Below are positions 44,708 through 55,539 of a stretch of DNA of 64,000 nt, piece after piece. A program made the translations under genes and the position numbers. This stretch comes from Schistosoma haematobium (lineage: Eukaryota; Platyhelminthes; Trematoda; Strigeidida; Schistosomatidae), in assembly GCF_000699445.3 (NCBI RefSeq), contig NC_067195.1, forward strand, positions 83,772,569-83,836,568, read 5' to 3'. Position 1 is the stretch's first letter, and each line of letters starts with the position of its first letter. The notes beneath the pieces are model-generated. The model saw nothing but the letters and a program-made list of their open reading frames with translations, had not been told where the DNA came from and did no database searches.

Positions 44708-45695
44708 TCCGATTAGTATTTTATATACAGTGGAAGGTACAAGAACTTAATCTTTATGTTAAGTAGTGAATTAAAATGCTTTAATAATTTCTTAATTTAC
44801 TCTGACTAAGCTGATGCATCCAAAATCCACTATCATTTTTATAGATAACGTATAATTTAGATATATACTGACCCTGTGTAGTGATGCATTTTGTCTAATG
44901 TAAATTAATTTTGATCAATTACTTAAAATGCATCGACCTAGGATTGATTTAATTTATTCCTTGTTAACAAGGCATAGATTAGGATACTCATAATAGCAGT
45001 TCCGTTTATACTATTGGCTAAGATATGTCGTACAGTTTTATAATATAGACTAATGATTTCATGAACTATTGATATGAATTACTATATTACCCCTAGTAAT
45101 TGATTCAACTACTTGACATAGTCAACAAGTGGGTTACTTTTTTTTAAAAATTCTATACACATTTCCGTAATCATTCTCTAAAAACAAGGAAGGTTTTAAA
45201 TTTAGCAATATCACTATATTCCACTGCTTCTTTTTAGACAAAATATTTGCTATAATCTACATGTACTAATGTCACACTTATTTTGGTCAAAGAGAAGAAT
45301 TTTTACTTTCTTGTTTCATCAAACCTGTATGTTTGTAATAGGGGAAAAGATGTTAAGTTAGACATTGTTTCACAAAAAAATGTTAGGTAGTCGAAAGAGA
45401 TCAGCAGTAATCTCTGAGAGAAAATATTTATGATATTCTTTGTAGACTTCAATCAATGAGAAACATTTCCAATGAACTATTCATGTCATATATGATCTGT
45501 TGTTGCTCACTGAGGTGTTTTCACTTTTGCAACTTTAAATAAACCGATGTTATGTTTTTTGATTCTTGGTGTCTAAACGAATTTGCTCAAATCAATTGTA
45601 GTTTATTCACTAGAAGACATGATCTCACATCATAGAACATTTCGCCCTTTTTTGATAGTTAGAGTCAATAATAGGCGTTGAATCTATATTCTGTG
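44708..45695. other. unassigned AT-rich sequence
   Basis: Nothing recognised. Confidence 0.5.
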
Positions 45696-45708
45696 ATATT
45701 CTGCACTA

Positions 45709-46062
45709 TTTGAAATCATGAGTCAATTGAAGCTAGACCACCACGGAAAACCTGGAAGCACTGGACAGCCGTTTCGTCCTACCATGAGACTCCTCAGCGG
45801 TGCGCATCCATGACCCCTCCGCGAGATTCGAACTCAGGACCTATCAGTCTCGCGCGTGAGCGCTTAACCACTAGACTACTGAGCCGGCATCCAACGGTGT
45901 TAATGTCTAACTTCAACCAATTCACGAAATTGCACTACCGTACACCATTGTCTTCAGTGAGCTGATATCTGACAACAAGCCTGGTTGAACTCCACTGGTC
46001 ACGGCTTCTCACTAGAACTCCAGGAGTATCTCTTGAAGTTAGTCACAAAGCCCCTTCTGATA
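45709..46062 (-). mobile_element. family 2 hammerhead SINE, full length
   Basis: Best-defined full-length copy: exact 13 bp repeats ATATTCTGCACTA at 45696-45708 and 46063-46075 give a 354 bp element. Read on the minus strand: start TATCAGAAGGGG, leader with GAGTTCTAGTGAGAAGCC and TTAGACATTAACACCGTTGG, tRNA-like head (A box TAGTCTAGTGG, B box AGTTCGAATC), hammerhead, and tail ending TCAATTGACTCATGATTTCA. A pol III transcript is implied by the A and B boxes. Confidence 0.9.
45754..45809 (-). ncRNA. hammerhead ribozyme, family 2, core intact
   Basis: Minus strand: stem I GCACCG/CAGTGC (one C-A mismatch), core CTGAGGA (plus-strand 45791-45797), stem II GTCT/GGAC (one wobble) with a seven-base loop, GAAA (plus-strand 45772-45775), stem III ACGGCTGT and cleavage triplet GTC. 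N7 is G, where known schistosome Sm-alpha has a pyrimidine; N7 is free in the consensus. Confidence 0.7.
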
Positions 46063-46075
46063 ATATTCTGCACTA

Positions 46076-46679
46076 GTTCAATGGAATTAATCAAGTATTT
46101 GACAGTGAATAACATGAATGAAATCTAACAAATCAGCTGTGATAGATCATATCCCCTTAATAAAAACCAATCCCATTTACACAAGAGACATCTAAATATC
46201 TCAGTAGCCGATGTTTAAAATAATAGATATTATATACATATATATTGACAATTGGTTACAAAAAGAGATTACATTGCTAGTTAATTTGTTTTCAGCAAAA
46301 TGAAAATGGAGAAAAAAAAAAGTTTATTTCCAAAAACTTCATCTTATTTGGTATCATTTTAAATTTGATAAAACCTTAAATACGTAAAATGTTATTTCAG
46401 ACTTATGTGTAAGTTTTAAGAGATAAACACACACACACACACACATACATACGTATATTTTTTATATCAGCGAAGTTTATAGCCAGACTTAAAATTAAAT
46501 TAATATGAGTTTTGTTGATAAAGAAAAAAAACAACTTTCTTTTAATAAGGTACTTAATCAGGATTTATGAAATAAATATTAGAAAAAAGAACAAATTAAG
46601 GAGAATTTAGTGAAAAAGAGTTTTCTTTTCTGATGAAATCATTTACTTAAGTTGTACATTTGTATTTTATTATATAGTT
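46076..46679. other. unassigned AT-rich sequence with CA run
   Basis: CA repeat at 46429-46445. Nothing else recognised. Confidence 0.5.
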
Positions 46680-46855
46680 GTTCGAATCTCACAAGATGGG
46701 ATCGTGGATACGCACTGCTGAGGAGTTTCATAGTAGGATGAAACGGTTGTCCAATACTTCCAGGTTTTCGATGGTGGTCTAGTTTCAATTGACTCATAAT
46801 CTCATCTATTAAAAATGACTATAATATCCACAAAATCCCTTCTGGTATGATAAAT
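46680..46855 (+). mobile_element. family 2 SINE, 3' half
   Basis: Starts at the B box (GTTCGAATCTC); core CTGAGGA and GAAAC present, but stem II is broken (GTTTC against GGAT). Ends ATCCCTTCTGGTA. Confidence 0.75.
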
Positions 46856-46983
46856 ATATGTTCTAATGATGCAATAGATAGTGAAATACTTTAACTTTGA
46901 TAGATACTCTCATCAGAAATGGTCATCAACTTAGATTTGATAATAAGAGTTCAAAACCAAGATAATAATTTAAAAATTGAATT

Positions 46984-47062
46984 CATAAGTCAATTGAGGC
47001 TAGACCACCATAGAAAACCTGGAAATACTGGAAGGCCGTTTCATCCTAGTATGAAACTCCAA
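46984..47062 (-). mobile_element. family 2 SINE, tail fragment
   Basis: Minus-strand tail and part of the hammerhead only (GGCCGTTTCATCCTAGTATG on plus). Confidence 0.65.
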
Positions 47063-47732
47063 GACAACACTTTGAAAAAGCACCAACAGTTTAAAATAAA
47101 ACTGTTTTTATGAATTGTGAATTTAAGGGAGATATGGCTGCTGAAATCCTGAATAACTGGATTTTAAAATCTCTGAATGAAACCTTTTATTCAGCTAAGC
47201 TCCGTATTGTCTTCTCAAGACAGCCAACCATTGACAGATATGCTAAGAGTAGACTTCCAATCTAGGCCACATGAATGTGCACTCATTAATTTACTTACTC
47301 ATATAGGGAAGGTTACATTGGTTGCACAAAGCGATCACTTTCTGAAAGCATCTCAGAATATCACCTGATGTGGATTTTAAAAGCAGAATGTTAAATAATC
47401 ACTAGTTCAACACAGAAGCATCTAATCCACCCTGAACATGTTACTGCAGAGGAATCTTCGCTCAAAATAATCTATACAATCAAAGGAACTGGATCGAAGA
47501 GAGACCAAATCAAAAACTTATGAACTATTGAGGAGTTGGTGATCCATCAATTCAATCCTGAATTCTGCATGGTAAAACGACACATCTAGTCTCTCATATT
47601 TTTTTTGTGACCTAAATTCTCTTCTGCAATATGTTCTAGTCGTGTATTGTTTTGATATTTGTTTCATAATTTAAGACCGTAATCAATCATTATTATCCTT
47701 TAACAGTTTTCATGATCATTATTCACTGGTTG
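47063..47732. other. unassigned sequence
   Basis: Slightly less AT-rich. No recognisable gene; the short frames have no known relatives. Confidence 0.45.
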
Positions 47733-48003
47733 AAATCATGAGTCACTTGAAGCTAGACTACCCCCCGCGAGATTCGAACCCAGGACCTATCAGTTTCGCG
47801 CCAGGCACTTAAACAACTAGACCACTGAGCCGGCATCCAACGGTGTTAATGTCTAACTTCAACCAATCCACGAAGTTGCACCACCGTGCACAATTGTCTT
47901 CAGTGACTTCCTATCTCACAACAGACCTGGTTGAACTCCACTGGTAACGACTTCTCACTAGAACTCCAGGAGTGTCTCCTGAAGTCAGTCACTAGTGAGC
48001 AGG
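47733..48003 (-). mobile_element. family 2 SINE, minus unit of a three-unit cluster (hammerhead deleted)
   Basis: Tail, then directly the tRNA-like head (the hammerhead between 47760 and 47765 is missing), leader, and unit end TCACTAGTGAGCAGGTG. It is the inverted copy of 48287-48530; both share the odd variant GTTTAAGTGCCTGGCGCGAA (or its complement) in the head. Confidence 0.85.
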
Positions 48004-48283
48004 TGGCGCAACTTCGTGGATTGGTTGAAGTTAGACATTAACACCGTTGGATGCCGGCTCAGTGGTCTAATGGTTAAGTGCTCGCGCGCGAAGCCAGTAG
48101 GTCCTGGGTTCGTATCCCGCGGAGGGCGGGTTCGTGGATGCGCACTGCTGAGGAGTCCCATACTAGGACGAAACGGCCTTCCAGTGCTCCCAGGTTTTCC
48201 ATGGTGGTCTAGCTTCAATTGGCTCATGATTTCAACCTGTGAAACTTCTAAAAACCTCCACAAAACCCATTCTGATAATAATA
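48004..48283 (+). mobile_element. family 2 SINE, middle unit of cluster
   Basis: Starts in the leader (GCGCAACTTCGTGGATTGG), A box TGGTCTAATGG, B box GGTTCGTATCCC, intact-core hammerhead, tail CCTCCACAAAACCCATTCTG. Fused 5'-to-5' with the minus unit. Confidence 0.85.
48136..48192 (+). ncRNA. hammerhead ribozyme, family 2, core intact
   Basis: Stem I GCACTG (48142-48147) pairs perfectly with CAGTGC (48182-48187). Core CTGAGGA 48148-48154, stem II GTCC/GGAC with loop CATACTA, GAAA 48070+ (48170-48173), stem III ACGGCCTT with one mismatch (C against T), then C17 at 48181 and cleavage before 48182. The weak stem III may lower activity. Confidence 0.75.
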
Positions 48284-48680
48284 ATCACCTGCTCACTAGT
48301 GACTGACTTCAGGAGACACTCCTGGAGTTCTAGTGAGAAGTCGTTACCAGTGGAGTTCAACCAGGTCTGTTGTGAGATAGGAAGTCACTGAAGACAATTG
48401 TGCACGGTGGCGCAACTTCGTGGATTGGTTGAAGTTAGACATTAACACCGTTGGATGCCGGCTCAGTGGTCTAGTTGTTTAAGTGCCTGGCGCGAAACTG
48501 ATAGGTCCTGAGTTCGAATCTTGCGGGGGGGTGCGGATCGTGGATGCGCACTGCTGAGGAATTTCATAGTAGGAAGAGACAACCATCCAATGCTTCCAGG
48601 TTTTCCATGGTAATCTAGCTTCAATTGGCTCATGATTTCAACCAGTGAAATTTCTAAAAATCTCCACAAAACCCATTCTG
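48284..48680 (+). mobile_element. family 2 SINE, complete tandem unit of cluster
   Basis: Follows the middle unit head-to-tail: CTCACTAGTGACTGACTTC, GAGTTCTAGTGAGAAG, leader, head (A box TGGTCTAGTTG, B box AGTTCGAATCTTG), hammerhead with CTGAGGA but mutated stem II and GAGAC, tail to ACCCATTCTGATTATT. Confidence 0.85.
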
Positions 48681-50040
48681 ATTATTATTCAGTTATTATT
48701 ATGACCATTATGTTTTCCTTGTTTATTCATATCTTTCAAGCAGACAATTATCTTTCATAATTTCGACCTGTTAATTACTATTCTTCTCTAACCTCTTGAT
48801 TATTGCGTAACTTCATCTGATAATTACAGTCTTAAATCACCTTGTAGTACAATCTTTTCTATCCTTTCATAGACATATACTTACCATACAACTATAAATA
48901 CGACTGGGCAACTTGAGTAAGTTATTTCGTCGCTAAATCCTCTTCATTTTTATTCATTGACACAATGATTTATTTTAACTATCTGAAATAAACTAAATCC
49001 ACTTTTTTTCTTGTACTGTATATCAATTTTTTTTATTTGTAGGCGTTTATATCTTCCCGTTGTTGATGAAAAGAACAACATTCAATTAATCCTTTTTGAT
49101 ATGTGTTAATCCTGTGTGAATCACCTTGATATTATCATTTAACCAAAACAAATCAGTATATCAATGATCTGAACGAAATACAATCTGGATCTTACAAATT
49201 GAACTTTTAAGTATTGTGCTCAGCGTAACGGAAATAAGCGTTATAAACTCAGTTGATTTATTATATATGATAAGTAGTTAAATTGATCGATAGTTCATTT
49301 GCTTAAGTAACTAATTTTCATCTGTTGAGGAGTAGACCTGAACATCGCTCAACTATAATTGTATTTAGGATAGCTGGTTGGTACCTATAGTTCACGTACA
49401 CCAAGTATGATTAAATATACTGTACAGGAACCTGTGCTTCGTCAAAATATTGCATACTTGTTATAGGTAATTATTTAAATACAGCTTGTGATTTGACGTT
49501 TGCGTTTCGGGGTAACATAACATCTAAAGTAAATATTCCCACATCCCACTCATCCGCTTTTGATAGTAAATTATAGGTCTAAATTTTATGGCTACTAGTA
49601 TAGTTCAATGCAATATATTCTGTCCCTTAGAAAATCTAAGTTTATATGAAACTCATTAAATTCCATCCATCACTCATAAACCCTTATTATTTATATTTGA
49701 GGAAATTTATAAGAGTACATAAATGATAATGACCTTACTTATACAACAGGAAACGCATTTTCATTGCTTTCCTATTTTCATTACTTTTACTGTAGCTGTA
49801 ACTGTTATTTGAAGATAACTATCTTTGACTCTATAGATTATTGTTTAATATACATACGATTTGAAGTACAGATGTACAGTAAATGTGAAACTAAGAACTA
49901 AAATGTTATAGAGTACATATTTTCTAAAAGTGTACATACAATGATAAAATGAAATAATGAAGTCGAAACTTAGAACCTTTATTACACTCATTATTACTCA
50001 TAGTATTTTAGGCTTAACCATAAACTACCGTTGTCTGTAC
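48681..50040. other. long unassigned AT-rich sequence
   Basis: Nothing recognised. Confidence 0.5.
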
Positions 50041-50094
50041 ACGGGAACCAAGTTTTATTGTAAATTATGTGAAGTTGAAAAACGAGGATTATTG

Positions 50095-50245
50095 GATTCC
50101 AACCCAGTTACTCGATGACAATATGTTTACTACTGGACACTGAAGGCTTTGTGTTCAGTTCTTCACGAGTTGTATGAAGATACTACTGTGTTGTCCGGAA
50201 TCAAGACGAAACTGCTGTCCATTACTTCTTTGCTACCTTTCAATA
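50095..50245 (+). mobile_element. possible further tRNA-headed hammerhead element, degenerate
   Basis: A tRNA-like spacing (CAGTTACTCGATGA near 50104 and GTGTTCAGTTC near 50152) is followed by GTCCGGAATCAAGACGAAAC, then TGCTGTCC: stem II GTC/GAC, GAAAC, stem III AC/GT with a four-base loop, and triplet GTC, as in family 3. The core position before stem II reads CTGTGTT, so it is a relic at best. Resemblance may be chance. Confidence 0.3.
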
Positions 50246-50439
50246 ACCCTTTTGGAAGATTTTAATTCATGATGAAGACCCACTTCTCAATTAAGTTTCA
50301 ATCATAACTGTAAATGATTTGCACTGAATTTTGAATTTTATAATTTACATTCTGAATTGACGTTAGTTAGATAACCACTGAAAACCAGGAGTGACAACTA
50401 GCCAGAGCCACTGTAAAATGATTTTAGGATCCAGAGAAA

Positions 50440-50590
50440 TGATCGAGCTTAGGATTGTAAGCCATATTAGTGGTCTGAGAGCTAGACATCCAACTCAAAA
50501 TCTGATGAACTTAGATTCGATTCTCCATGAAGTACTTTCTAGTTATTGAAGGTTATCCAGCGAAGTTTCCATCGTAATGTAAACAACCAA
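50440..50590 (+). other. possible degraded tRNA-like SINE head
   Basis: TGGTCTGAGAGCTAGACATC and TTAGATTCGATTCTCC lie at tRNA A/B box spacing. No hammerhead follows. Weak evidence. Confidence 0.25.
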
Positions 50591-51063
50591 CGTTAATAAG
50601 CAATTGTTTTATTTATCAACCATAAAACAGCAATAAAGTTAAATAGAAAGAAAATACTTATAACAGTATTACAACTACAATGATTACAATACTAAACATA
50701 AGTTTTTGTAAACAATATATGGAATACACCTTGAAGACTTTACATAGTATATGATATTGGTTGAACTTTTCAAAAGTATTGCCTGGCATGAAATGACAGC
50801 GAAAATACTCACTTAAATCTTCATCAATCAACTAAATAATCAGTCAATTTAAACTTTATTTGATCAATTAAGTATCTGAATTTATATTGAACAAGAAAGT
50901 ATCTGTTCTATCATTAAAAGGTAATAATTCAATGCTAAATCCTGGTTAATTTGAAATTATCATTCACTTGGATATCCTGTGTAAATTTCCATGGTTTGTA
51001 ATTATTCTTAATCACAAACTGAATTCTACCAAGAAAGCCTTCTGTACAAGACTAGGATCATAG
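50591..51063. other. unassigned AT-rich sequence
   Basis: Nothing recognised. Confidence 0.5.
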
Positions 51064-51348
51064 TGTCCAGTACTATGTCAAGCCACTAGGTTGTTCAAGC
51101 TTTTAGACAAACTAATTTATTCATTCTTCTTAAGTCACATCTTGACCTTGTCAGTTATTCACTTGTTAACTCTGTCTTTATATGAGCGTGTGCGTTAATC
51201 CCTTACCCTACTCACCGCATATCTGTAATATATTTTTATCTGTCAATAAATATCGAGTCACGCTTGGTTAAATAGAGTTGACTAACTCGCCTTCTCCTTT
51301 TGCACGAGGATGTCGTTTAATTTCACTTCATTTCCTTTATTAGTTTGA
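51064..51348 (+). mobile_element. LTR-like dispersed repeat, left half
   Basis: Left part of the family seen at 32061-32536 (TACTATGTCAAGCC, TTCTTAAGTCACATC, TAAATATCGAGTCACGCTTG). It breaks off after CACGAGGATGTCGTTT and joins the Penelope-like nuclease fragment at about 51345. Confidence 0.65.
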
Positions 51349-51830
51349 CTGCTCTTGTGGAGCATGTTTTATTAGTCGAAGTTATAAGAATTTACATTTT
51401 CGTGCTCACGAATACCTCCCGGAGTGGCTAAGCAATGGTCTAGTGTAAAAGGAACAGCTCGATGTTGGTTCATTTAGTGCAAACTGGTCACAGTGCCAGT
51501 ATAAACCAACCCTTTTCAATTATTTATAGGGTCAGTAATTTTTTATCAAAGCCTTTCAGACTTAAAGTCCTTCAAATGGCTGATGCAGTAGCCATCTATA
51601 TTAAGAAACCCGAGCTATGCATACAAAATAAATATCTTCAACCGCTTCTCCTCCCTGACCAACCTCAAGGTCCATCAATCAATAGTAATCTTAGCTATTG
51701 AATGACCTGACTTGACTATTGTACTTATGACTTTCCGTGGTCAAACGTAATTGTCCCTGTTATCTTTATTCACAAATCTTTGTATTATTATCAATATTAT
51801 CACACTATTATTTCTCTCATCTTATCTGAC
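51349..51830 (+). pseudogene. Penelope-like GIY-YIG endonuclease fragment
   Basis: Starts inside the nuclease: FDCSCGACFISRSY, then NLHFRAHEYLPEWLSN, which aligns with the CSC...RVQEHHPAWL region of the copy at 28521-29312. A frameshift near 51455 moves reading to the frame at 51462-51701 (LVHLVQTGHSA, IYRVSNFL, QMADAVAIYIKKPELCIQNKY, LQPLLLP), which matches that copy's C-terminus. A distinct subfamily, judging by many replacements. Ends at a stop at 51701 with some 3' untranslated sequence after it. Confidence 0.75.
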
Positions 51831-51943
51831 GCATATTTATTCTGATCATAGATCTTGAAATTTTCACTTAGAATGTAAGCTAGTTCTAGTTAACATTCCA
51901 TATGAGTCATATTAACATTAAGAATTTTATTCTATTTTAAGAG

Positions 51944-52345
51944 TTGAGTTCATCAGTCAATTAAAGCCAGATCACCTTGGAAAACCTGGAAGCACTGGAC
52001 AGCCGTTTCGTCCCAGTAAGGAACTCCTCAGCAGTGAGCATCCACAACCCCCACTCGCAGGATTCGAACCCAGGACCTCCGGTCTCACGCCCGAACGCTT
52101 AACCTCTACACCACTGAGCTGTCCGGAATCCAACGGTGTTAACGTCTAACTTCAACCAATCCATGAAATTGAGCGACACATCTATCATTGTCTTCAGTGA
52201 GTTACCATCTCACAACAGACCAGGTTGAACTCCAGTAATCACTGCTTCTCACTAGAACTCCAGGAAATACCTCTTGAAGCCAATCTGGAGGTCATACGCT
52301 CACACGCGAGACCGAAGGTCGTGGGTTCGAATCTCGCGAGAAAGA
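51944..52345. mobile_element. family 2 SINE fold-back
   Basis: A nearly full minus-strand unit (51944-52283) is followed by a short plus-strand tRNA-like head (about 52290-52345: CTCACACGCGAGACCGAAGG, GGGTTCGAATCTCGCGAG). Unlike other fold-backs the plus part stops after the B box. No target-site duplication seen. Confidence 0.75.
51988..52043 (-). ncRNA. hammerhead ribozyme, family 2, apparently intact
   Basis: Minus strand: stem I CACTG/CAGTG (five pairs), core CTGAGGA (plus-strand 52025-52031), stem II GTTCC/GGGAC (five pairs, one wobble), GAAA (plus-strand 52006-52009), stem III ACGGCTGT, triplet GTC. It is the best-paired family 2 ribozyme in the window. Confidence 0.75.
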
Positions 52346-52994
52346 TAATTTTGTTTAACAATCACAAATTCATATGCTATAACTTTAAACAATACACTTT
52401 ATCCTAAACCTGTCCATTTATCGGATTATTCATTTGGATATGTGATAATTGTAGAACCATGAAGTGAATTCATCGAAAAGAATATTCTTCATTCAAATAT
52501 TAGTCTCTTCATAAAAAAAAGTTATGTTCAATTAGAAAAGGGATCAAAATATTGTCAAACGAATAGGAAATCTAAGTCTTATATTATCTATTCTATAAAC
52601 GTCTTAAACAAATAACTATGACATACTACTATTATTCAACAATAATGGTATTAATGACAGTTTGATAAGTTGCTTTTATCGATTTTTACATAAAATTATG
52701 ATAAATCTATGTCTATTGTTAATGTATTTCAAAAATCAATATTTGATGATCGGGGGGGTGCTTTGTTTATTCTTACTAAAAGTAATCAAATCTCTAAGAG
52801 AAATCCTTTAAAATTCATTTAGATTGATTTGGAAATCTTTAAATTTTACTTGTATGCAGATGAGCAGGGGTCATTAAAAAAAGAAAATTCACTAAAATTT
52901 TAAGAGTAAAATGGATCAATATGATTTAGTGACCTGGTATCTAACTATAATTCGATCGAAAAAATAATCGTTATTGAATGATTACTGTCAAAAT
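52346..52994. other. unassigned AT-rich sequence
   Basis: Nothing recognised; G run near 52752-52758. Confidence 0.5.
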
Positions 52995-53337
52995 ATACAT
53001 CCTATCTATCTTCGTATATAATCATTGACTTAAGTCATATTAGTGAATAATCGGATTAAATAAGTCAAGTACAAGAATAAAGTTTTAAATATATACATTT
53101 TGTACAATCATTGAATGGAAAGCGAAGCAGGACGAAATAACGCGCAATGGAGAAAGCAAGTAAACCAACTCGATTTAACCAAGAGTTAATCGATATTTAT
53201 AGTCAGACAAAATAAGTTACAGGCATGTGATGAGTAAGATAGGAAATACACAAACGTGCTTACATAAAAACAATCAAGGTTGATAAGCAAATAAGTAACA
53301 AGGTTAGAGTAAGCTAGTGAATTTGACATAGTATCAG
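52995..53337 (-). mobile_element. LTR-like dispersed repeat
   Basis: Minus-strand member of the family at 14602-15039; shares the complement of TACTATGTCAAATTC (53315-53337), TTATTTGCTTATCAACC, TCATCACATGCCTGTAAC and AAGTCAATGATTATATACGA. Faces the copy at 51064 in inverted orientation. Confidence 0.6.
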
Positions 53338-53988
53338 CCCCTACAAGGAAAACTAAGTTTTAGTTTATTTGTAAGGGTCGTTTGAATTTATCAATAACTA
53401 GTTATTTTCTTTTAAAATGGGCATCCTGTGCGAATCACTTCATCATATAGAAAAGGAACATCATGTTTTAAACACGTTTTATCTCAGAAATTCTCTTCTT
53501 TTGTTAAGAATGATCATGATAAGTGAAGAATGAAGCTATTACTAGTCAATTTAACCCCAATAAATACGTTTTCTTCAATTCTAAACGTTACGAATGTGAC
53601 TGTCAAACTGTTAAAAAATATATATCATCACAGTATTTTGGAGAAATGACTAATTTTATGGAACCAGTATTGAATTAAAAGCTGAGACAATTTTAAAAAT
53701 CTTTTTCATGTGAAACACTTGTTGTCATCAGCTGTAAAACAAATAGGAAACTAGGAAGTACTGGTAAGGTGATTCATGGTACGTTTAAATTTCTTTCATA
53801 ACACAAATCGATTGTTGGATATGTGATGAAACTAGCCAATCACTTTATAAGCCTTACAACTAGAACAGGGATTTATTTAAACAGAACTCAAGCTTCACAT
53901 ATTATCAATATCATTTATCTTGAAATAGAGTATAATTTATTAGACAAACTCGATTGTAAACTTAACATGACTAAAGTTTATTTCCAGT
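53338..53988. other. unassigned AT-rich sequence
   Basis: Nothing recognised. Confidence 0.5.
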
Positions 53989-54001
53989 TATACATCATAG
54001 A

Positions 54002-54722
54002 TCCTATCCCATACATACGAACAAATGCAGATGAAGACAACCAGTGTAGCAGCAGTCTCTGCATCAGTAGGCATCAACATACACAAGGGGAAAACCAAGG
54101 TCCTCAAATACAACACGGAGAACACCAATCCAATCACTCTTGATGGCAAAACTCTGGAAGATGTAGAATCCTTAACATACCTGGGAAGTATCATCGATGA
54201 ACAAGGACGATCAGATGCACACGTAAAGAAGAGGATTGGCAAAGTAAGAGCCGCATTTCTACAACTGAACAACATATGCAACTCAAAACAACCGTCTATC
54301 AACCAATATCAAAGTCACAATCTTCAATACGAACATCAACACAGTCAGTTCTACTGTACGGAGCTGAAACGTGGAGAACTACAACAACCATCATCAAGAA
54401 AGTACAAGTATTTATAAATAGCTGTCTACACAGGATACTCAACATCCATTGGCTAAATACCATCAGTAACAGCCTTCTGTGGGAGAAAACAAACCACCTT
54501 GCATCACGAGGCAATCGCTAACTTGGAATGGTGAAGGGAAGTGGAAAAGAGGAAGCCCAAAGAACACATTACGTCGGGAAATAGAATCAGATATGAAAAG
54601 AGTGAATAACAACTGGAAGGAGCTGGAGAGAATTGTCCAGAACAGGATTGGATGGAGAATGCTGGTGAGCGGCCTATGCTCCTTTACGAGGATTAACAGG
54701 TGTAAGTTAGTAATTAAGTAAG
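54002..54722 (+). mobile_element. 5'-truncated RTE-like LINE with target-site duplication
   Basis: Exact 13 bp repeats TATACATCATAGA at 53989-54001 and 54723-54735 flank the insert, which ends in TAAGTTAGTAATTAAG. Confidence 0.85.
54025..54721 (+). pseudogene. RTE-like LINE RT C-terminal fragment
   Basis: Starts just after the catalytic box: MQMKTTSVAAVSASVGINIH, KVLKYNTENTNPITLDG, LTYLGSIIDEQG, LNNICNSKQP; a frameshift near 54290 shifts to the 54276-54521 frame ([40 protein letters not shown]) and another near 54500 to the last frame ([34 protein letters not shown]). All three frames of one protein are thus visible. Subgroup with NICNSKQ. Confidence 0.85.
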
Positions 54723-54885
54723 TATACATCATAGAATATTTGTGATTTTATATTAAAATCATATTTAAAAGAGACATATAACAGTAAAAATCAATATCAA
54801 AAAAGGAACTTTTCCAATTCTCAATTCATGTTTATTTTCTAAACGAAGGCATTAATTAAGTAGACGATAAAAGACTTATCAATAA

Positions 54886-55101
54886 TCAGAGAGGGGTTTT
54901 GTGGAATTTAATAACTGAATTCATGAGTCAGTTGAAGCTAGACCATCATGGAAAACCTGAAAGCACTGGATGCAAACTGATAGATTCTAGGTCCGAATCT
55001 CCCGGAGTGGGATCGTGGATGAGCATTGTTGAGGAATCCCATACTAAGACATAATGGCTGTCCAGTGCTTCCAGGTTTTCCATGGTGGTCTAGCTTCAAT
55101 T
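54886..55101. mobile_element. family 2 SINE fold-back flanked by target-site duplication
   Basis: Minus-strand tail (54886-54970: GAGGGGTTTTGTGG to AAAGCACTGGA), then plus-strand from the tRNA-like head (AACTGATAGATTCTAGGTCC) through a decayed hammerhead to the tail at 55101. Exact 13 bp repeats GACTTATCAATAA flank it at 54873-54885 and 55102-55114. Confidence 0.9.
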
Positions 55102-55114
55102 GACTTATCAATAA

Positions 55115-55535
55115 ATGGAAAATGCCATATAAATGAAAACAAAATCATCATGTTTTTCTCATAAATTTGATTTCATTTGTCGATAATATGCAAACTGATG
55201 TATTATTATTGGGGTGAAAAATGTTATCTGAATATGAGTAAAGGTTCATTCTTGTAACATTTCAATTTATTTCCAATCTCATACAAAAATGGAACATTTT
55301 ATTTACGTTTAATCTTTATTAGTTTGAATTATCTCATTGTTGATAATCTTGAATTGATTTTGATTTGTCTTAGTTTATTCTATAAATATCTGTTACGTAA
55401 TGACTGAATCAAGGCAATAGGCATAGAATGGATATACGTGAGATTGAAATTGATCAAAATTCAGTCAGGTATATTAATAACGGGATAATTGAATGCATTA
55501 AAAGTTACTTTCAATTCATACTCGTCCAGCCTAGT
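55115..55535. other. unassigned AT-rich sequence
   Basis: Nothing recognised. Confidence 0.5.
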
Positions 55536-55539
55536 AGTT

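Noticed and set aside
51064..53337. LTR pair bounding a retrotransposon between the two LTR-like copies
   Set aside because: The two copies are in inverted orientation and the sequence between them holds a Penelope-like fragment and a SINE, not gag-pol.
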